From Corynebacterium tuberculostearicum (lineage in GTDB: Bacteria > Actinomycetota > Actinomycetes > Mycobacteriales > Mycobacteriaceae), in assembly GCF_030506365.1 (NCBI RefSeq), contig NZ_CP073092.1, forward strand, positions 1 through 64,000: a DNA stretch of 64,000 nucleotides. The letters are read 5' to 3'. Made by a program: the position numbers and the translations under genes. Positions 1-12,607 of this stretch are shown one piece after another. The notes under the pieces were generated by a model. The model searched no databases and was not told where the DNA came from. It saw only the letters and a program-made list of their open reading frames with translations. The first letter of the stretch is position 1. Each line of letters starts with the position of its first letter.

Positions 1-242
1 TGGGGTGCAATCGCACATTCTTCATGGGTTTCACGCAGCGCGGCCTGGGTAGGCGTCTCCGTAAAATCGCGGGCGCCACCCGGAATCCCCCAGGTATCGC
101 CGTGATTGGTCCACGCGGCGCGGTGCTGGAGGAGCACCTTACGCCCGGCGACGAGGAAGAGGCCGGCGGCACCAAATTTTCCCCAGACGCGAATGCCGCC
201 GGGGCCTGCCGCCCAGCCTTCTCCACTGTGAGGGTTATGCAT
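1..242 (-). CDS. NUDIX hydrolase, N-terminal part (cut by window edge)
   Basis: This is the first 80 codons of a gene running off the left edge, starting at an ATG at 242. A beta-strand segment is followed by a Nudix box at about residues 56-78 (GGARDFTETPTQ, then RETHEEC), so the protein should hydrolyse a nucleoside diphosphate linked to another group. The invariant Gly near the end of the box reads Ala, a small departure from the consensus. The start is 70 bp from the divergent glnX start, so the two share a short promoter region with a TAGGAT -10-like element on this strand. The substrate cannot be predicted because the C-terminus is missing. Confidence 0.85.
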   Translation of the reverse strand, partial: MHNPHSGEGWAAGPGGIRVWGKFGAAGLFLVAGRKVLLQHRAAWTNHGDTWGIPGGARDFTETPTQAALRETHEECAIAP

Positions 243-312
243 GCTGCCTATCCTAGCCACACACGCGGGTATATGGTGGCGCCCAGCACACTGCGGGCGC
301 TATTCTGAGTGA

Positions 313-1757
313 ATGACCGAGCAGGCAGTCCGGGCAGAAAGCGTGCATGACGAGCACGCTCACCCGAGCGATCACTGGCTCGATGAGGTTACCGCGCCCA
401 CCGGCCCGGCCTTCAGCGGGCTCAGCAGCCGCGCCATGGAATGGTTCGCGGGCCCGGCACGCCTGCTGCGCCGCTTCTACTACTTTGCCTCCACCACCCC
501 AGGCAAGCTTTTTACGGTCACGCTCATTCTCACCGTTGCCCTAGGCGCCGCGGGCTTATCGATGTCCCAGTCTTCCGCCGCCCGCCACTCCGACTTGGAC
601 GAGCTGCTGGCCACCACTGAGCCGATGTCGAATGCGGCGCACCACCTTTATAGTTCGCTCTCGGTGGCCGATACCGTGGCCACCACCGGCTTCGTACAGG
701 CCGGCGTGGAGTCGGAGCGCAACCGCGATAGCTATAACGAGGCCATCGATGCGGCTTCCGTAGCGGCTACCGAATCCGTGCTGGGTACCACCCAAGAGGA
801 TGGCCGCGTGCGCGAGCTGGTGACCTTTATCCAACGCGAGCTGCCTGTCTATACCGCAATGGTGGAAAAGGCCCGCGCCAATCACCGGGCGGGCAATGCG
901 GTGGCCAATTCCTATATGTCCAATGCCTCGGCTCTGATGCGCGAGCGTATCCTGCCGGCTGCCTCCGAGCTGTTCCAGCTGACCACCGCCAAGGTGAATC
1001 AGCAGCAGCAAAAGCTCACCTCCCCGCAGTGGGTGCCGCTCTCCGGCCTCTTGGCGGCGCTCTTTTTCCTAGCCGTGGCCCAATGGTGGCTGTGGCGCCA
1101 GACCCGGCGGCGTTTTAACCGCGGCTTCTTAACGGCCAGCGTGCTGCTTTTCTTGGCCATCTCCTGGGTGGCGCTATCCAACCTGGCTACATGGTCCACC
1201 GGCCACCAGGGCTTTGAGACGGCCTCGCGCCCGTGGGATTCACTCACGGCCTCGCGGATTGAAGCGCAGCAGGCGCGCACCTCTGAGACCCTGGCGCTGG
1301 TGCTGCGCTCCTCCGAGGAGGATTCGATGGTGCGCTTTTCCAGCTCCATCAACTCCATCGAAGGAGCCCTGGAGGATTATGAAGAAGCGCTCAATGATGA
1401 AGACGTGGAGGTCACGGACCCAGAACTCATCCACAGCGCCCGGGCTGCCGCCGAGCAGTGGCGCGGCACCCATGACAAGCTCATGGGTGCACTCAAGGAC
1501 GGCGACTATGACGAGGCCATTTACCAGGCCACGGCCACCGAGCCCAAGAACGGAGAGATGACCGCGGCGCGTTCCTATGACGAGCTCGACGCGGAGCTTT
1601 CGGATCTCATCGGCCAGGCGCGCATCGCCATGCGCAGCTACTTGGAGCGCGGTCTGACCGCCATGACTGCGGTGTCCTCGGCCGTGTTCCTGCTGACCTT
1701 GTGCGCCATTATTGCCGTGTGGCTGGGCATCCGTCCCCGACTGCAGGAGTACCTCTA

Positions 1758-1758
<1 letters not shown>
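313..1758 (+). CDS. glnX: GlnX-like membrane protein of the PknG signalling operon
   Basis: This is an integral membrane protein of 481 residues with four hydrophobic segments (about 58-80, 242-262, 272-292 and 450-472). They bracket two large Ser/Thr- and acid-rich extracytoplasmic regions. In mycolata GlnX is the membrane partner that relays amino-acid binding by GlnH to the kinase PknG, and the order glnX-glnH-pknG is exactly preserved here. The stop overlaps the glnH start (TAATG at 1756-1760), so the genes are translationally coupled. A TATTCT element at 301-306 lies about 7 bp before the ATG, the spacing expected for a leaderless transcript. There is no domain of known enzymatic function; assignment rests on topology and context. 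Confidence 0.85.
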
Positions 1759-5341
<3,583 letters not shown>

Positions 5342-5386
5342 TCTGCCTTCCTGCTACCAGCCAACAGGGTGCAGAAAACTAGAAAA

Positions 5387-5417
5387 GGGGCGCGCGGTCT
5401 TTTACACCACACGCCCC
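5387..5417 (-). terminator. Hairpin between convergent pknG and ackA
   Basis: GGGGCG at 5387-5392 pairs with CGCCCC at 5412-5417. On the minus strand the stem is followed by TTTTC, so it best fits termination of pta-ackA, and it may also stop pknG transcripts. The inner part of the stem is imperfect. Confidence 0.5.
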
Positions 5418-5456
5418 GTTGTTCAAAGTCCAGCCGTTAGCTAGACGTGAGAATCT

Positions 5457-6680
5457 TTACTTGTAGAGGCCAGCCTCACGCGCCATTGCGGCGATTTCGG
5501 CGGACTTCTGAGCGATAGCCAACTCTTCGTTGGTCGGTACGACAAAGACCTTAACCGGGGAATCCTCGGTGGAGATCATGCGCGGCTGGTCGGAACGGAC
5601 CAGGTTGCGCTCCTTATCAAAGTGGATGCCGTACATATCCAGGTTGTACAGGGAGTCCTGGCGGACCTCGGTATCGTTCTCGCCCACACCGGCGGTAAAG
5701 GTGATGGCGTCCACGCGGCCCAGGGCAATCATGTAGGAACCGATGAAGCGGCGCAGCTGGTGGATGTAGATGTTATAAGCCAGCCAAGCGTCTTGGTCCT
5801 CGTTGTCGATGCGCTCGCGCAGCGTACGGAAGTCGTTAACGCCAGAGATGCCCTTGACACCGGACTGCTTGTTGAGCAGGTTGTCAATCTCATCCACGCT
5901 CATGCCCGCCTGGCGGACGAGGTGGAAGATGATGCCCGGGTCAATGTCACCGGAGCGGGTACCCATAGCCAAACCGGCCAACGGGGTCAGGCCCATCGAG
6001 GTATCGATGGCGCGGCCATTGCGGATGGCGGCAGCGGAAGCACCGTTGCCCAGGTGGAGAGTGATCTGGTGGGTGTGCATCGGGTCGCGGCCCAAAAGGG
6101 CCGGCACCTGCTGGGAGACGAACTCGTGAGAGGTGCCGTGGAAGCCGTAGCGACGGATATCGTACTTGGATGCCACTTCATTATTGATGGCATAAAGCGC
6201 AGCTGCCGGCGGCAGGGTGTTGAAGAACGCGGTATCGAAGACGGCAACGTGCGGGATATCCGGCAGCATCTTGCGGGCCACGCGGATGCCGTCCAGGTTG
6301 GCCGGGTTGTGCAGCGGAGCCAGCGGGATGAGGTCTTCAATCATGGACTCAATCTGGTCCACGATGAGCTGTGGCTCGGAGAAGAGGCGGCCGCCGTGAA
6401 CAACACGGTGACCAACGGCGATAACATCCACGTCGGTCGGGCCAACGTTGTGCTCGCTCATGATGGCAAAAGCGCGCTCAAGGCCGAAGGAGTGAGTAGG
6501 GATTTCCAGCTCTTCCTTGTACTTCTCGCCACCGGTCTTGACGGTGACGGCGCCGAGGGGCTCGCCAACCTGCTCGACCAGGCCAGAGACCAGCGGGGTA
6601 TCCGTGGCGCTGGACTCGGGATCGACCAGCTGGAATTTAACGGAGGAAGAACCTGAGTTAAGGACCAGAACGTATGACAT
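5457..6680 (-). CDS. ackA: Acetate kinase
   Basis: This is acetate kinase (407 residues), which interconverts acetyl phosphate plus ADP and acetate plus ATP. The family motifs are intact: [11 protein letters not shown] at the N-terminus, HRVVHGG (substrate-binding Arg/His), the catalytic region [16 protein letters not shown], the phosphate loop [10 protein letters not shown] and FTAGVGEND. It starts immediately after the pta stop with no spacer, and its ribosome site (GGAGAG) lies inside the last pta codons, so the two enzymes are co-translated. Pta-AckA is the main acetate activation and overflow route in corynebacteria. Confidence 0.97.
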   Translation of the reverse strand: MSYVLVLNSGSSSVKFQLVDPESSATDTPLVSGLVEQVGEPLGAVTVKTGGEKYKEELEIPTHSFGLERAFAIMSEHNVGPTDVDVIAVGHRVVHGGRLFSEPQLIVDQIESMIEDLIPLAPLHNPANLDGIRVARKMLPDIPHVAVFDTAFFNTLPPAAALYAINNEVASKYDIRRYGFHGTSHEFVSQQVPALLGRDPMHTHQITLHLGNGASAAAIRNGRAIDTSMGLTPLAGLAMGTRSGDIDPGIIFHLVRQAGMSVDEIDNLLNKQSGVKGISGVNDFRTLRERIDNEDQDAWLAYNIYIHQLRRFIGSYMIALGRVDAITFTAGVGENDTEVRQDSLYNLDMYGIHFDKERNLVRSDQPRMISTEDSPVKVFVVPTNEELAIAQKSAEIAAMAREAGLYK

Positions 6681-8042
6681 TTATTTCTCTCCAGCCTGAA
6701 TAGCGGTGATTGCAACGGTGTTGATGATGTCCGGAACGGTCGCGCCACGCGACAGATCGTTAACCGGCTTGTTCAGGCCCTGCAGGATCGGGCCCACGGC
6801 GAGCGCGCCGCCGGTGCGCTGTGCCGTCTTGTAGCCAATATTGCCGGCCTCAAGATCCGGGAAGACAAAGACGTTTGCCTGACCGGCAACCTCAGAATTC
6901 GGCATCTTCTTAGCCGCAACGCCTGGATCGCAGGCGGCGTCGAACTGCAGCGGACCATCCACCTTGACGGAGGAATCCAGCTTCTTGGCGGCCTCCACGG
7001 CGGCCACTGCACGGTCGACGTCCGGGCCGGAGCCGGAGGTGCCGGAGGAGTAGGACAGCATGGCCACACGCGGGTCGATGCCGAACTGGGAGGCGGTCTG
7101 TGCGGAAACGATAGCGATCTCGCCTAGCTGCTCGGCAGTAGGGTTCGGGTTGACGGCGCAGTCACCGAAGGCCCACAGGCGGCCGCGCATAACCATCAGG
7201 AAAATGGAGGAGACCACGGAAGCGTTCGGCTTGGTCTTGATGATCTGGAAGGAAGGCTTAATGGTGTGCGCGGTGGTGTGAGCAGCGCCGGAGACCATGC
7301 CATCGGCCAAGCCCTTGTGCACCATCATGGTGGCGAAGTAGGAGATGTCCTTCATCGTCTCGCGAGCTTGCTCGAGGGTAACGCCCTTCTTCTTGCGCAG
7401 CTCGGCAAAGTCGGCGGCGAATTCCTCTGCCAGTGGGGACTCGAGGTGGTTGATGATCTCGGCACCAGCCAGGTCGAGCTTGAGCTCTTCGGCACGGGCC
7501 TTGATATCAGCCTCGTTGCCCAGGATGGTCAGCTTGGCAACCTTATCGCGCAGCACCACGTGGGCGGCCTCGAGGATGCGGTCATCGTCGCCCTCTGGCA
7601 GCACGATGTGCGAACCGGCGGCGCGGGCCTGGTCAATGAGCTGCTTCTGGAAGAGGTCTGCGGACATGACCGGGGAGACGTCGCCAAGCGCAGCAAGTGC
7701 GCCCGGAACCGCTTCCAGGTCGGTGAAGATGCCAGCGACGGTAGCCCCCAGGGATTCCGCATTGTGCTGGGCAAGCTCGCCGGTGCGCTGCGGGGCGCCG
7801 GAAATGATGGCCAACGGCAGGCCTAGGGCGGCAGCTACTTCAGCATCGAAGGCGATATCGCCGGTGCCCTGCGCCACAATGTTCTCAGCCGCGGGAGCCT
7901 CAGCCAGTACGGCGGCGACGGTGGCATCGAAGTCTTCGAGGCGGATGAACTCCGCGCCCAGTTCTTGTGCCAGGGCCGGCACGTCGAGGCCATCGAAGCC
8001 ACGGCCGATAGCGCTAATAACTGCGGAATGGGATGCAGACAT
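6681..8042 (-). CDS. pta: Phosphate acetyltransferase
   Basis: This is phosphate acetyltransferase (453 residues), which converts acetyl-CoA plus phosphate to acetyl phosphate plus CoA. The catalytic PTA_PTB domain fills about residues 130-450 (VLPEGDDDRILEAA, SGAAHTTAHTIKP, FPDLEAGNIGYK, GPILQGLNKPVNDLSRG). Only a short, about 120-residue N-terminal DRTGG-like part precedes it, so the protein is much shorter than the roughly 700-residue enterobacterial enzyme; that is the usual corynebacterial size. It is the first gene of the pta-ackA operon. A run of ACCCC/CCCC tracts lies upstream (8150-8170), reminiscent of RamA sites, but I cannot assign an operator with confidence. Confidence 0.96.
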   Translation of the reverse strand: MSASHSAVISAIGRGFDGLDVPALAQELGAEFIRLEDFDATVAAVLAEAPAAENIVAQGTGDIAFDAEVAAALGLPLAIISGAPQRTGELAQHNAESLGATVAGIFTDLEAVPGALAALGDVSPVMSADLFQKQLIDQARAAGSHIVLPEGDDDRILEAAHVVLRDKVAKLTILGNEADIKARAEELKLDLAGAEIINHLESPLAEEFAADFAELRKKKGVTLEQARETMKDISYFATMMVHKGLADGMVSGAAHTTAHTIKPSFQIIKTKPNASVVSSIFLMVMRGRLWAFGDCAVNPNPTAEQLGEIAIVSAQTASQFGIDPRVAMLSYSSGTSGSGPDVDRAVAAVEAAKKLDSSVKVDGPLQFDAACDPGVAAKKMPNSEVAGQANVFVFPDLEAGNIGYKTAQRTGGALAVGPILQGLNKPVNDLSRGATVPDIINTVAITAIQAGEK

Positions 8043-8270
8043 GCAATTTACCTTTCATTCACGGTCACTTGAACACAATTAACGCGCCTCATAACTTCAT
8101 GTCAGTCATCACAGTTATCAGCGCGCGGTGACTACTCCACTGTACGCGATTTACCCCCTCCTATGCCCCATCGTGACCGCCCTAAACTGGGGTTAGTAAT
8201 GCTGTGGTTTTTATCGCATAGTGACCGCGTAGAATATGCAGCACAACGAAAGAAAGGACACCCTAAGCAC

Positions 8271-9632
8271 ATGACTACCCCAGTGCGCGTCGCCGTGGTC
8301 GGCTCCGGCCCGGCAGGCATTTACGCCTCTGACCTTCTAGTGAAATCCGACCTCGATGTGCAGATCGATCTTTTTGAAAAGATGCCGACGCCGTTCGGTT
8401 TGATCCGCTACGGCGTGGCACCGGATCACCCGCGTATTAAGGGCATCGTGCAGTCCCTGCACAACGTTATGGAAAAGGAAGAGATCCGCTTCCTGGGCAA
8501 TATCGAGGTGGGCAAGGACATCACCGTCGAGGAGATGCGCGAGTATTATGACGCCATCATCTTTGCCACCGGTGCTACCGCCGATAAGCGCATGGGCATC
8601 CCGGGCGAGGATCTCAAGGGCAACCATGGCGCCGGCGAATTCGTGGGCTTTTATGACGGCAACCCCAATTTCGAGCGCGATTGGGATCTCTCTGCAGAAT
8701 CCGTCGCCGTGGTTGGTGTGGGCAATGTCTCCCTCGACGTCTCCCGCATCCTGGCTAAGACCGCGGACGAGCTGCTCGTGACGGAGATCCCCGATAACGT
8801 TTATGAGGCGCTGAAGAAGAACCGCGCCAAGGAGGTCCACGTCTTCGGCCGCCGCGGCCCGGCGCAGGCTAAGTACACGCCGAAGGAGCTCAAGGAACTG
8901 GACGAGTCCCCGACCATCGAGGTCATCGTCAACCCCGAGGACATCGAGTATGACGCCGCCTCTGAGGAGGCCCGCCGCGCCGCCAAGTCCACCGACCTGG
9001 TGTGCCAGACCCTCGAGTCTTACGCCATGCGCGAGCCAGGCGACGCCCCACACAAGCTCTACATCCACTTCTTCGAGTCCCCCGTAGAGGTATTGGGCGA
9101 GGACGGCCACGTCACCGCCATCAAGACCGAGCGCACCGAGCTCAACGGCGATGGCTCCGTAACCGGTACCGGCAAGTTCACCGAGTGGCCGGTACAGGCC
9201 GTCTACCGCGCGGTGGGCTACCACCCGCAGTCCGTCGACGGCGTACCCTTTGACGAGACCCAGGCCACCATGCCTAACGACGGCGGCCACGTGCTGGCCA
9301 ATGTCGACGGCGAAAAGCTCCCCGGCCTTTACACCACCGGCTGGATTAAGCGCGGTCCGGTGGGCCTGATTGGCAATACCAAGTCCGATGCCAAGGACAC
9401 CACCACCATGCTCATCGCCGATTACAAGGCGGGCGACTTGGAGCCTGCCACCAAGCGCGATCCGCAGGATATCCTGGACTTCCTGGCCTCCCGCGATATC
9501 GCCGTGACCACCTGGGAAGGCTGGCACCGCCTGGATGCCGCCGAGCGCGCCGCCGGCGAGCCGCACGGCCGCGAGCGCATCAAGATCGTCGAGTGGGACG
9601 AGATGGTCAAGCACGCCGGCCCGCAGGCCTAA
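8271..9632 (+). CDS. fprA: Ferredoxin/adrenodoxin-type NADP+ reductase FprA
   Basis: This is an FAD-dependent NADPH:ferredoxin oxidoreductase of 453 residues, of the adrenodoxin-reductase family. The start at 8271 is chosen because the FAD-binding motif GSGPAGIYASDLL follows within about 10 residues and GAAAGGAC lies just upstream; the longer reading adds an atypical 36-residue tail. The NADPH-binding motif GVGNVSLDVSRIL is near residue 148, and the C-terminal GPVGLIGNTKSDA segment that closes over the flavin is intact. It is transcribed divergently from pta across a 228-bp gap. The acetyltransferase start follows 3 bp after its stop, so the two are probably co-transcribed. Confidence 0.94.
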   Translation: MTTPVRVAVVGSGPAGIYASDLLVKSDLDVQIDLFEKMPTPFGLIRYGVAPDHPRIKGIVQSLHNVMEKEEIRFLGNIEVGKDITVEEMREYYDAIIFATGATADKRMGIPGEDLKGNHGAGEFVGFYDGNPNFERDWDLSAESVAVVGVGNVSLDVSRILAKTADELLVTEIPDNVYEALKKNRAKEVHVFGRRGPAQAKYTPKELKELDESPTIEVIVNPEDIEYDAASEEARRAAKSTDLVCQTLESYAMREPGDAPHKLYIHFFESPVEVLGEDGHVTAIKTERTELNGDGSVTGTGKFTEWPVQAVYRAVGYHPQSVDGVPFDETQATMPNDGGHVLANVDGEKLPGLYTTGWIKRGPVGLIGNTKSDAKDTTTMLIADYKAGDLEPATKRDPQDILDFLASRDIAVTTWEGWHRLDAAERAAGEPHGRERIKIVEWDEMVKHAGPQA

Positions 9633-9635
9633 CCC

Positions 9636-10118
9636 GTGCCGCATATCATTACCGCCGCGCCCCTGGGGCCGCTGGCGGCCCTGGACGTCCACCAGCTCTA
9701 TAAGCTGCGGGTGGACGTCTTTGTGCACGAGCAGCGCTGCCCGTACGCCGAGATTGACGCCACCGACGCCGATCCCCGGACCGTGCACCTGCTGGCCTGG
9801 GACGCAGACACCCACGAGCTGCTTGGCACGGCCCGCGTCTTTCCGGCCGCGCCTACTGACGCCGCGCTTGCCGACGCCCCCGGCGCCCAAATCGGCCGCT
9901 TCGCGCTCGCGCCCGCCGCGCGCGGCACGGGCCTCGGCCGCGAACTCTTCCAGGCGGCCGTCGACCTAGGCGAGCGCATGCACCCGGGCCAGCCGCTCTA
10001 CCTGGAGGCGCAGGCCGGCCTCGTGGACTATTACGCCGGCTTTGGCTTTACTCCGGTAGGCGAGCTATTCGACGACGAGGGAGTCCCCCACCAGCCGATG
10101 CTGCGCCCCGCTTCCTAG
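9636..10118 (+). CDS. GNAT family N-acetyltransferase, ElaA type
   Basis: This is a 160-residue acetyltransferase with the ElaA signature: LYKLRVDVFVHEQRCPY at the N-terminus, an acetyl-CoA binding segment GRFALAPAARGTGLGRELF at about 88-107, and the C-terminal ...YYAGFGFTPVGE...HQPM pattern. The acceptor substrate of the family is not established. It begins with GTG 3 bp after fprA without its own clear ribosome site, suggesting coupling to fprA. Its TAG stop shares the CTAG at 10115-10118 with the convergent purT stop. Confidence 0.88.
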   Translation: MPHIITAAPLGPLAALDVHQLYKLRVDVFVHEQRCPYAEIDATDADPRTVHLLAWDADTHELLGTARVFPAAPTDAALADAPGAQIGRFALAPAARGTGLGRELFQAAVDLGERMHPGQPLYLEAQAGLVDYYAGFGFTPVGELFDDEGVPHQPMLRPAS

Positions 10119-11467
10119 TCGGCGTCGTCCACGCCGGAGGCGAGCTTCGGGTCGAGCTCCACGCCGCCCTCGTACTCCACAACTTCGATATCGGGGACGT
10201 TATCCGCCTCCGGCTCGATGCCGCGCGCACCACCCTGGGCCAAAAGGCCCGGCGTGGAGGTCACCTCGATCTTGTGCGCGGCTAGTGCTGCGCGGTCGCG
10301 TGCCTCCTCCGCGCTTTCCGCGGTGGCAGACACCAAGCCCATGCGACGGCCCTTGTAGGCCCCGGGCTTGCCAAAGAGCTTCACGTCCGTCTCTGCGTAA
10401 TTGAGGGCCGCGGCGACGCCGGTATAGGCCACCTTATTTAGCTCCTCATCCGCGTGGATGACCACGCTGGCGCCAGGGGTGACCAGGGTGGCGTCGATGG
10501 GGTAGCCCAAAATCGCGCGCGCATGCAGGTCAAAGGCGGAGAAGCGCTGGGTATAGCAGGTCAGCATCGCCGTATCCGAGGGCCGCGGGGACACGGAGGA
10601 AAAGTACACGTCATCGCCCGCGACGAAGAGCTCTACGCAGTACACGCCGCGCCCGCCCAGCTCATTAGAGATGCGCGCGGCCACCGAGCGTGCGTTTTCC
10701 AGCGCGATCTCGCTCATGCCGGTAGGCTGCCACTCCTCCACGAGGTCGCCGCGCTCATGGCGGTGACCGATGGGCTCACTAAACCACGTGGCCAACTTGC
10801 CCGTGGCCGGATCAATGGAACGGATAGCCAGCAGGGTGACCTCGAGGTCAAAGTCTACGAAGCGCTCGGCCACCACGCGCTGCGAATCCGAGGACACGCG
10901 CCGCACGGTCTCCCATGCGGTGCGCACGTCCTCCTCATCGCGGGCAATCATGTGGCCCTTGCCGGAGGTGGACACATCCGGCTTAATAATGCACGGAAAG
11001 CCCAGCTCCCCCACCGCTTCCTCGAGCTCCTCCACGGAGCTAGCAAAGCGATACGCGGAAACCGGCAGCCCGATATTCTCCGCCACCTCGCGCACGCACT
11101 GGCGGTCCTGCGTCATGGCGCAGGCGCGGGCGGAAGGGACCACGACGGCGTCGCTATGCGCCTCCATCTCCTCCAGCGCTTCTACCGCAACGGTTTCTAC
11201 CTCCGGAACCACAAAATGCGGCTGAATCTCTTGGGCCAGCTGCAGGATGCGCCCGGTGTCCTTGATATCGGCGACGTAGCTATACTGCGCCACCTGGTGC
11301 GCCGGCGCGCCCGCATACGAGTCCACCGCGTGGACCTCCAAGCCCAGGTTTTGGAAGGACATGGCCAGCTGCTTGCCCAGCTCGCCCGAGCCCAGCAGCA
11401 ATACCTTGGTGGCATTGCTGGTCAGCGGCGTGCCAATATGACCGGCGATCTCGCCTGGATTATCCAT
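10115..11467 (-). CDS. purT: Formate-dependent phosphoribosylglycinamide formyltransferase (PurT)
   Basis: This is an ATP-grasp enzyme of 450 residues that formylates glycinamide ribonucleotide with formate and ATP in de novo purine synthesis. The N-terminal pre-grasp domain opens with KVLLLGSGELGKQLA. The ATP-grasp region includes PCIIKPDVSTSGKGHM, the ELFVAGDDVYFSSVSPRPSD metal/ATP segment and the FDLHARAILGYP helix, as in PurT. The length is slightly greater than the usual ~390-400 because of an N-terminal extension and a C-terminal acidic tail. The 3' end overlaps the convergent acetyltransferase by four bases (CTAG). Confidence 0.95.
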   Translation of the reverse strand: MDNPGEIAGHIGTPLTSNATKVLLLGSGELGKQLAMSFQNLGLEVHAVDSYAGAPAHQVAQYSYVADIKDTGRILQLAQEIQPHFVVPEVETVAVEALEEMEAHSDAVVVPSARACAMTQDRQCVREVAENIGLPVSAYRFASSVEELEEAVGELGFPCIIKPDVSTSGKGHMIARDEEDVRTAWETVRRVSSDSQRVVAERFVDFDLEVTLLAIRSIDPATGKLATWFSEPIGHRHERGDLVEEWQPTGMSEIALENARSVAARISNELGGRGVYCVELFVAGDDVYFSSVSPRPSDTAMLTCYTQRFSAFDLHARAILGYPIDATLVTPGASVVIHADEELNKVAYTGVAAALNYAETDVKLFGKPGAYKGRRMGLVSATAESAEEARDRAALAAHKIEVTSTPGLLAQGGARGIEPEADNVPDIEVVEYEGGVELDPKLASGVDDAD

Positions 11468-11574
11468 GAAAATGCTCCTTCTAAGCCGCAGGCAGCGGCG
11501 TTTACTGCCTTAAATTATTTCATATTTAGGCCCCAACCCCACCACCTACATGCCAGGTGAGCCGGATAGGCGAA

Positions 11575-11604
11575 GGCGCCCTGTGGGCAATTCCACAGGG
11601 CGCC
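11575..11604 (-). terminator. Perfect 12-bp hairpin after the sortase gene
   Basis: GGCGCCCTGTGG and its exact complement flank a 6-base loop. It lies 14 bp past the sortase stop. No T-run follows on either strand, so it may be a transcript-end stabiliser or a weak terminator; it is placed between the sortase 3' end and the purT promoter region. Confidence 0.55.
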
Positions 11605-11618
11605 GTAGGAGTTTCAGC

Positions 11619-12452
11619 CTAGGCTGCAGGTGCCTCAGCCGGTGCCTCCTCTGCCGGCTGCTCGGCGGGCTGCTCTGGCTCGCCTACCGGCTCCGCCACG
11701 GTAATGATGTTGTCCTCATAACCCAGCGCGCCACCAACGAACTGGCCGCCACAGGTAATGAGAACCAGGCGGTTCTCGCCTTCCTTATCGTTGACCACGT
11801 CCGGGAATCCGGAGCCCTTTGGCAGGCGGTACGGCGCCTCGGTCACGCGGAAGGTGCGCTCCTGGCCGTCGATGACCACAGTGAATTCCTGGTCCTTCTT
11901 CAGCTTGGTGAACTTCTCCGCATAACCAGTGCCCTGGCCCTGGTAGTTAATGTGGCCGGTAATCACACTCGAGCCCACATTGCCCGGCTCACCCGGCACT
12001 GCGGAGGCGGAGTACCAGCCCACGCGGGTGACGTCGTGTGGCGGCAACAGCACGCCCTGGTCCGTGACCTGCACGGGGTCCACGGCCGCGTACTCGCCAT
12101 CGATGCCCACGGACATGCCTTCAAAGCCCTTGAATTCACCAGGCGCGGCCTCATACTCGTGCTCCTGCTGGCCCGAATCATCCACGAAGGCATCGGACTT
12201 CGGCCCGGATTCCTCCGAGGCGCTCTCGCTGGCTACCGTCTCCGGCGCCGAACCAGCCTCATCCTCATCATCGCGCGCCAGGTACAGCACTACCTGCAAC
12301 AAGACCAATGTCACCACAATGATGGCCGCGATAATAGCGATCAGCTTGCCACGGCCCATGCCCTGCTTGCCGACGCCCCCTTCTTCCCCACTCGCCGGAT
12401 ACTGCGACATTCCATTGTCTTCCGGCTGCCGTGGTTCAGCATGCTTTCCCAT
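11619..12452 (-). CDS. Class F-like sortase, membrane anchored
   Basis: This is a 277-residue protein with a cytoplasmic N-terminus, one membrane segment (about 37-58), an acidic linker and a sortase domain (about 105-255). The catalytic His is H167 in VITGHIN and the catalytic Cys is C234 in LVLITCGG, as in class F actinobacterial sortases. The Arg normally found a dozen residues after the Cys (HYRDN type) is replaced: the segment reads GYEDN with E246. A Pro/Ala/Glu-rich tail ends the protein. The start at 12452 is preferred over the upstream ATG at 12563 because of the AGGAAG ribosome site and because the extra residues overlap the terminator. It follows the giant surface protein gene, which is a possible substrate. 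Confidence 0.88.
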   Translation of the reverse strand: MGKHAEPRQPEDNGMSQYPASGEEGGVGKQGMGRGKLIAIIAAIIVVTLVLLQVVLYLARDDEDEAGSAPETVASESASEESGPKSDAFVDDSGQQEHEYEAAPGEFKGFEGMSVGIDGEYAAVDPVQVTDQGVLLPPHDVTRVGWYSASAVPGEPGNVGSSVITGHINYQGQGTGYAEKFTKLKKDQEFTVVIDGQERTFRVTEAPYRLPKGSGFPDVVNDKEGENRLVLITCGGQFVGGALGYEDNIITVAEPVGEPEQPAEQPAEEAPAEAPAA

Positions 12453-12503
12453 AGCTAGCTTCCTCTTCTTCCTCGTTTTGTCTACCTTGTGCAGGTTATA
12501 TGC

Positions 12504-12545
12504 AAATCCCCTCCAGCGTGTGCAGTCACACCCTGGAGGGGATTT
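12504..12545 (-). terminator. Long hairpin between surface-protein and sortase genes
   Basis: AAATCCCCTCCAG pairs with CTGGAGGGGATTT, and an inner GTGTG/CACAC stem closes a 4-base loop with a single C-C mismatch. ATTT (minus) or five Ts (plus) follow. It should reduce read-through from the repeat protein gene into the sortase gene, so the sortase may be expressed at a lower level or from its own promoter. Confidence 0.75.
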
Positions 12546-12607
12546 TTGGTGTTTAAGTCTCAACCCCGGTGGGGCGACCCGCGGGCCGCCTCACCGATGC
12601 TTATGGA

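Noticed and set aside
24-308. Plus-strand frame at the left edge
   Set aside because: It is antisense to a clear NUDIX N-terminus with a Nudix box and runs into the glnX promoter.
8098-8115. Possible GlxR (CRP-like) site between pta and fprA
   Set aside because: TGTCA and TCACA halves are present but their spacing is two bases short of the TGTGA-N6-TCACA consensus.
8337-9890. 517-codon minus-strand frame opposite fprA and the acetyltransferase
   Set aside because: Antisense to two genes with intact cofactor motifs.
12480-12600. Idea that surface protein and sortase form one simple operon
   Set aside because: A long hairpin lies between them, so co-transcription cannot be assumed; recorded only as neighbours.
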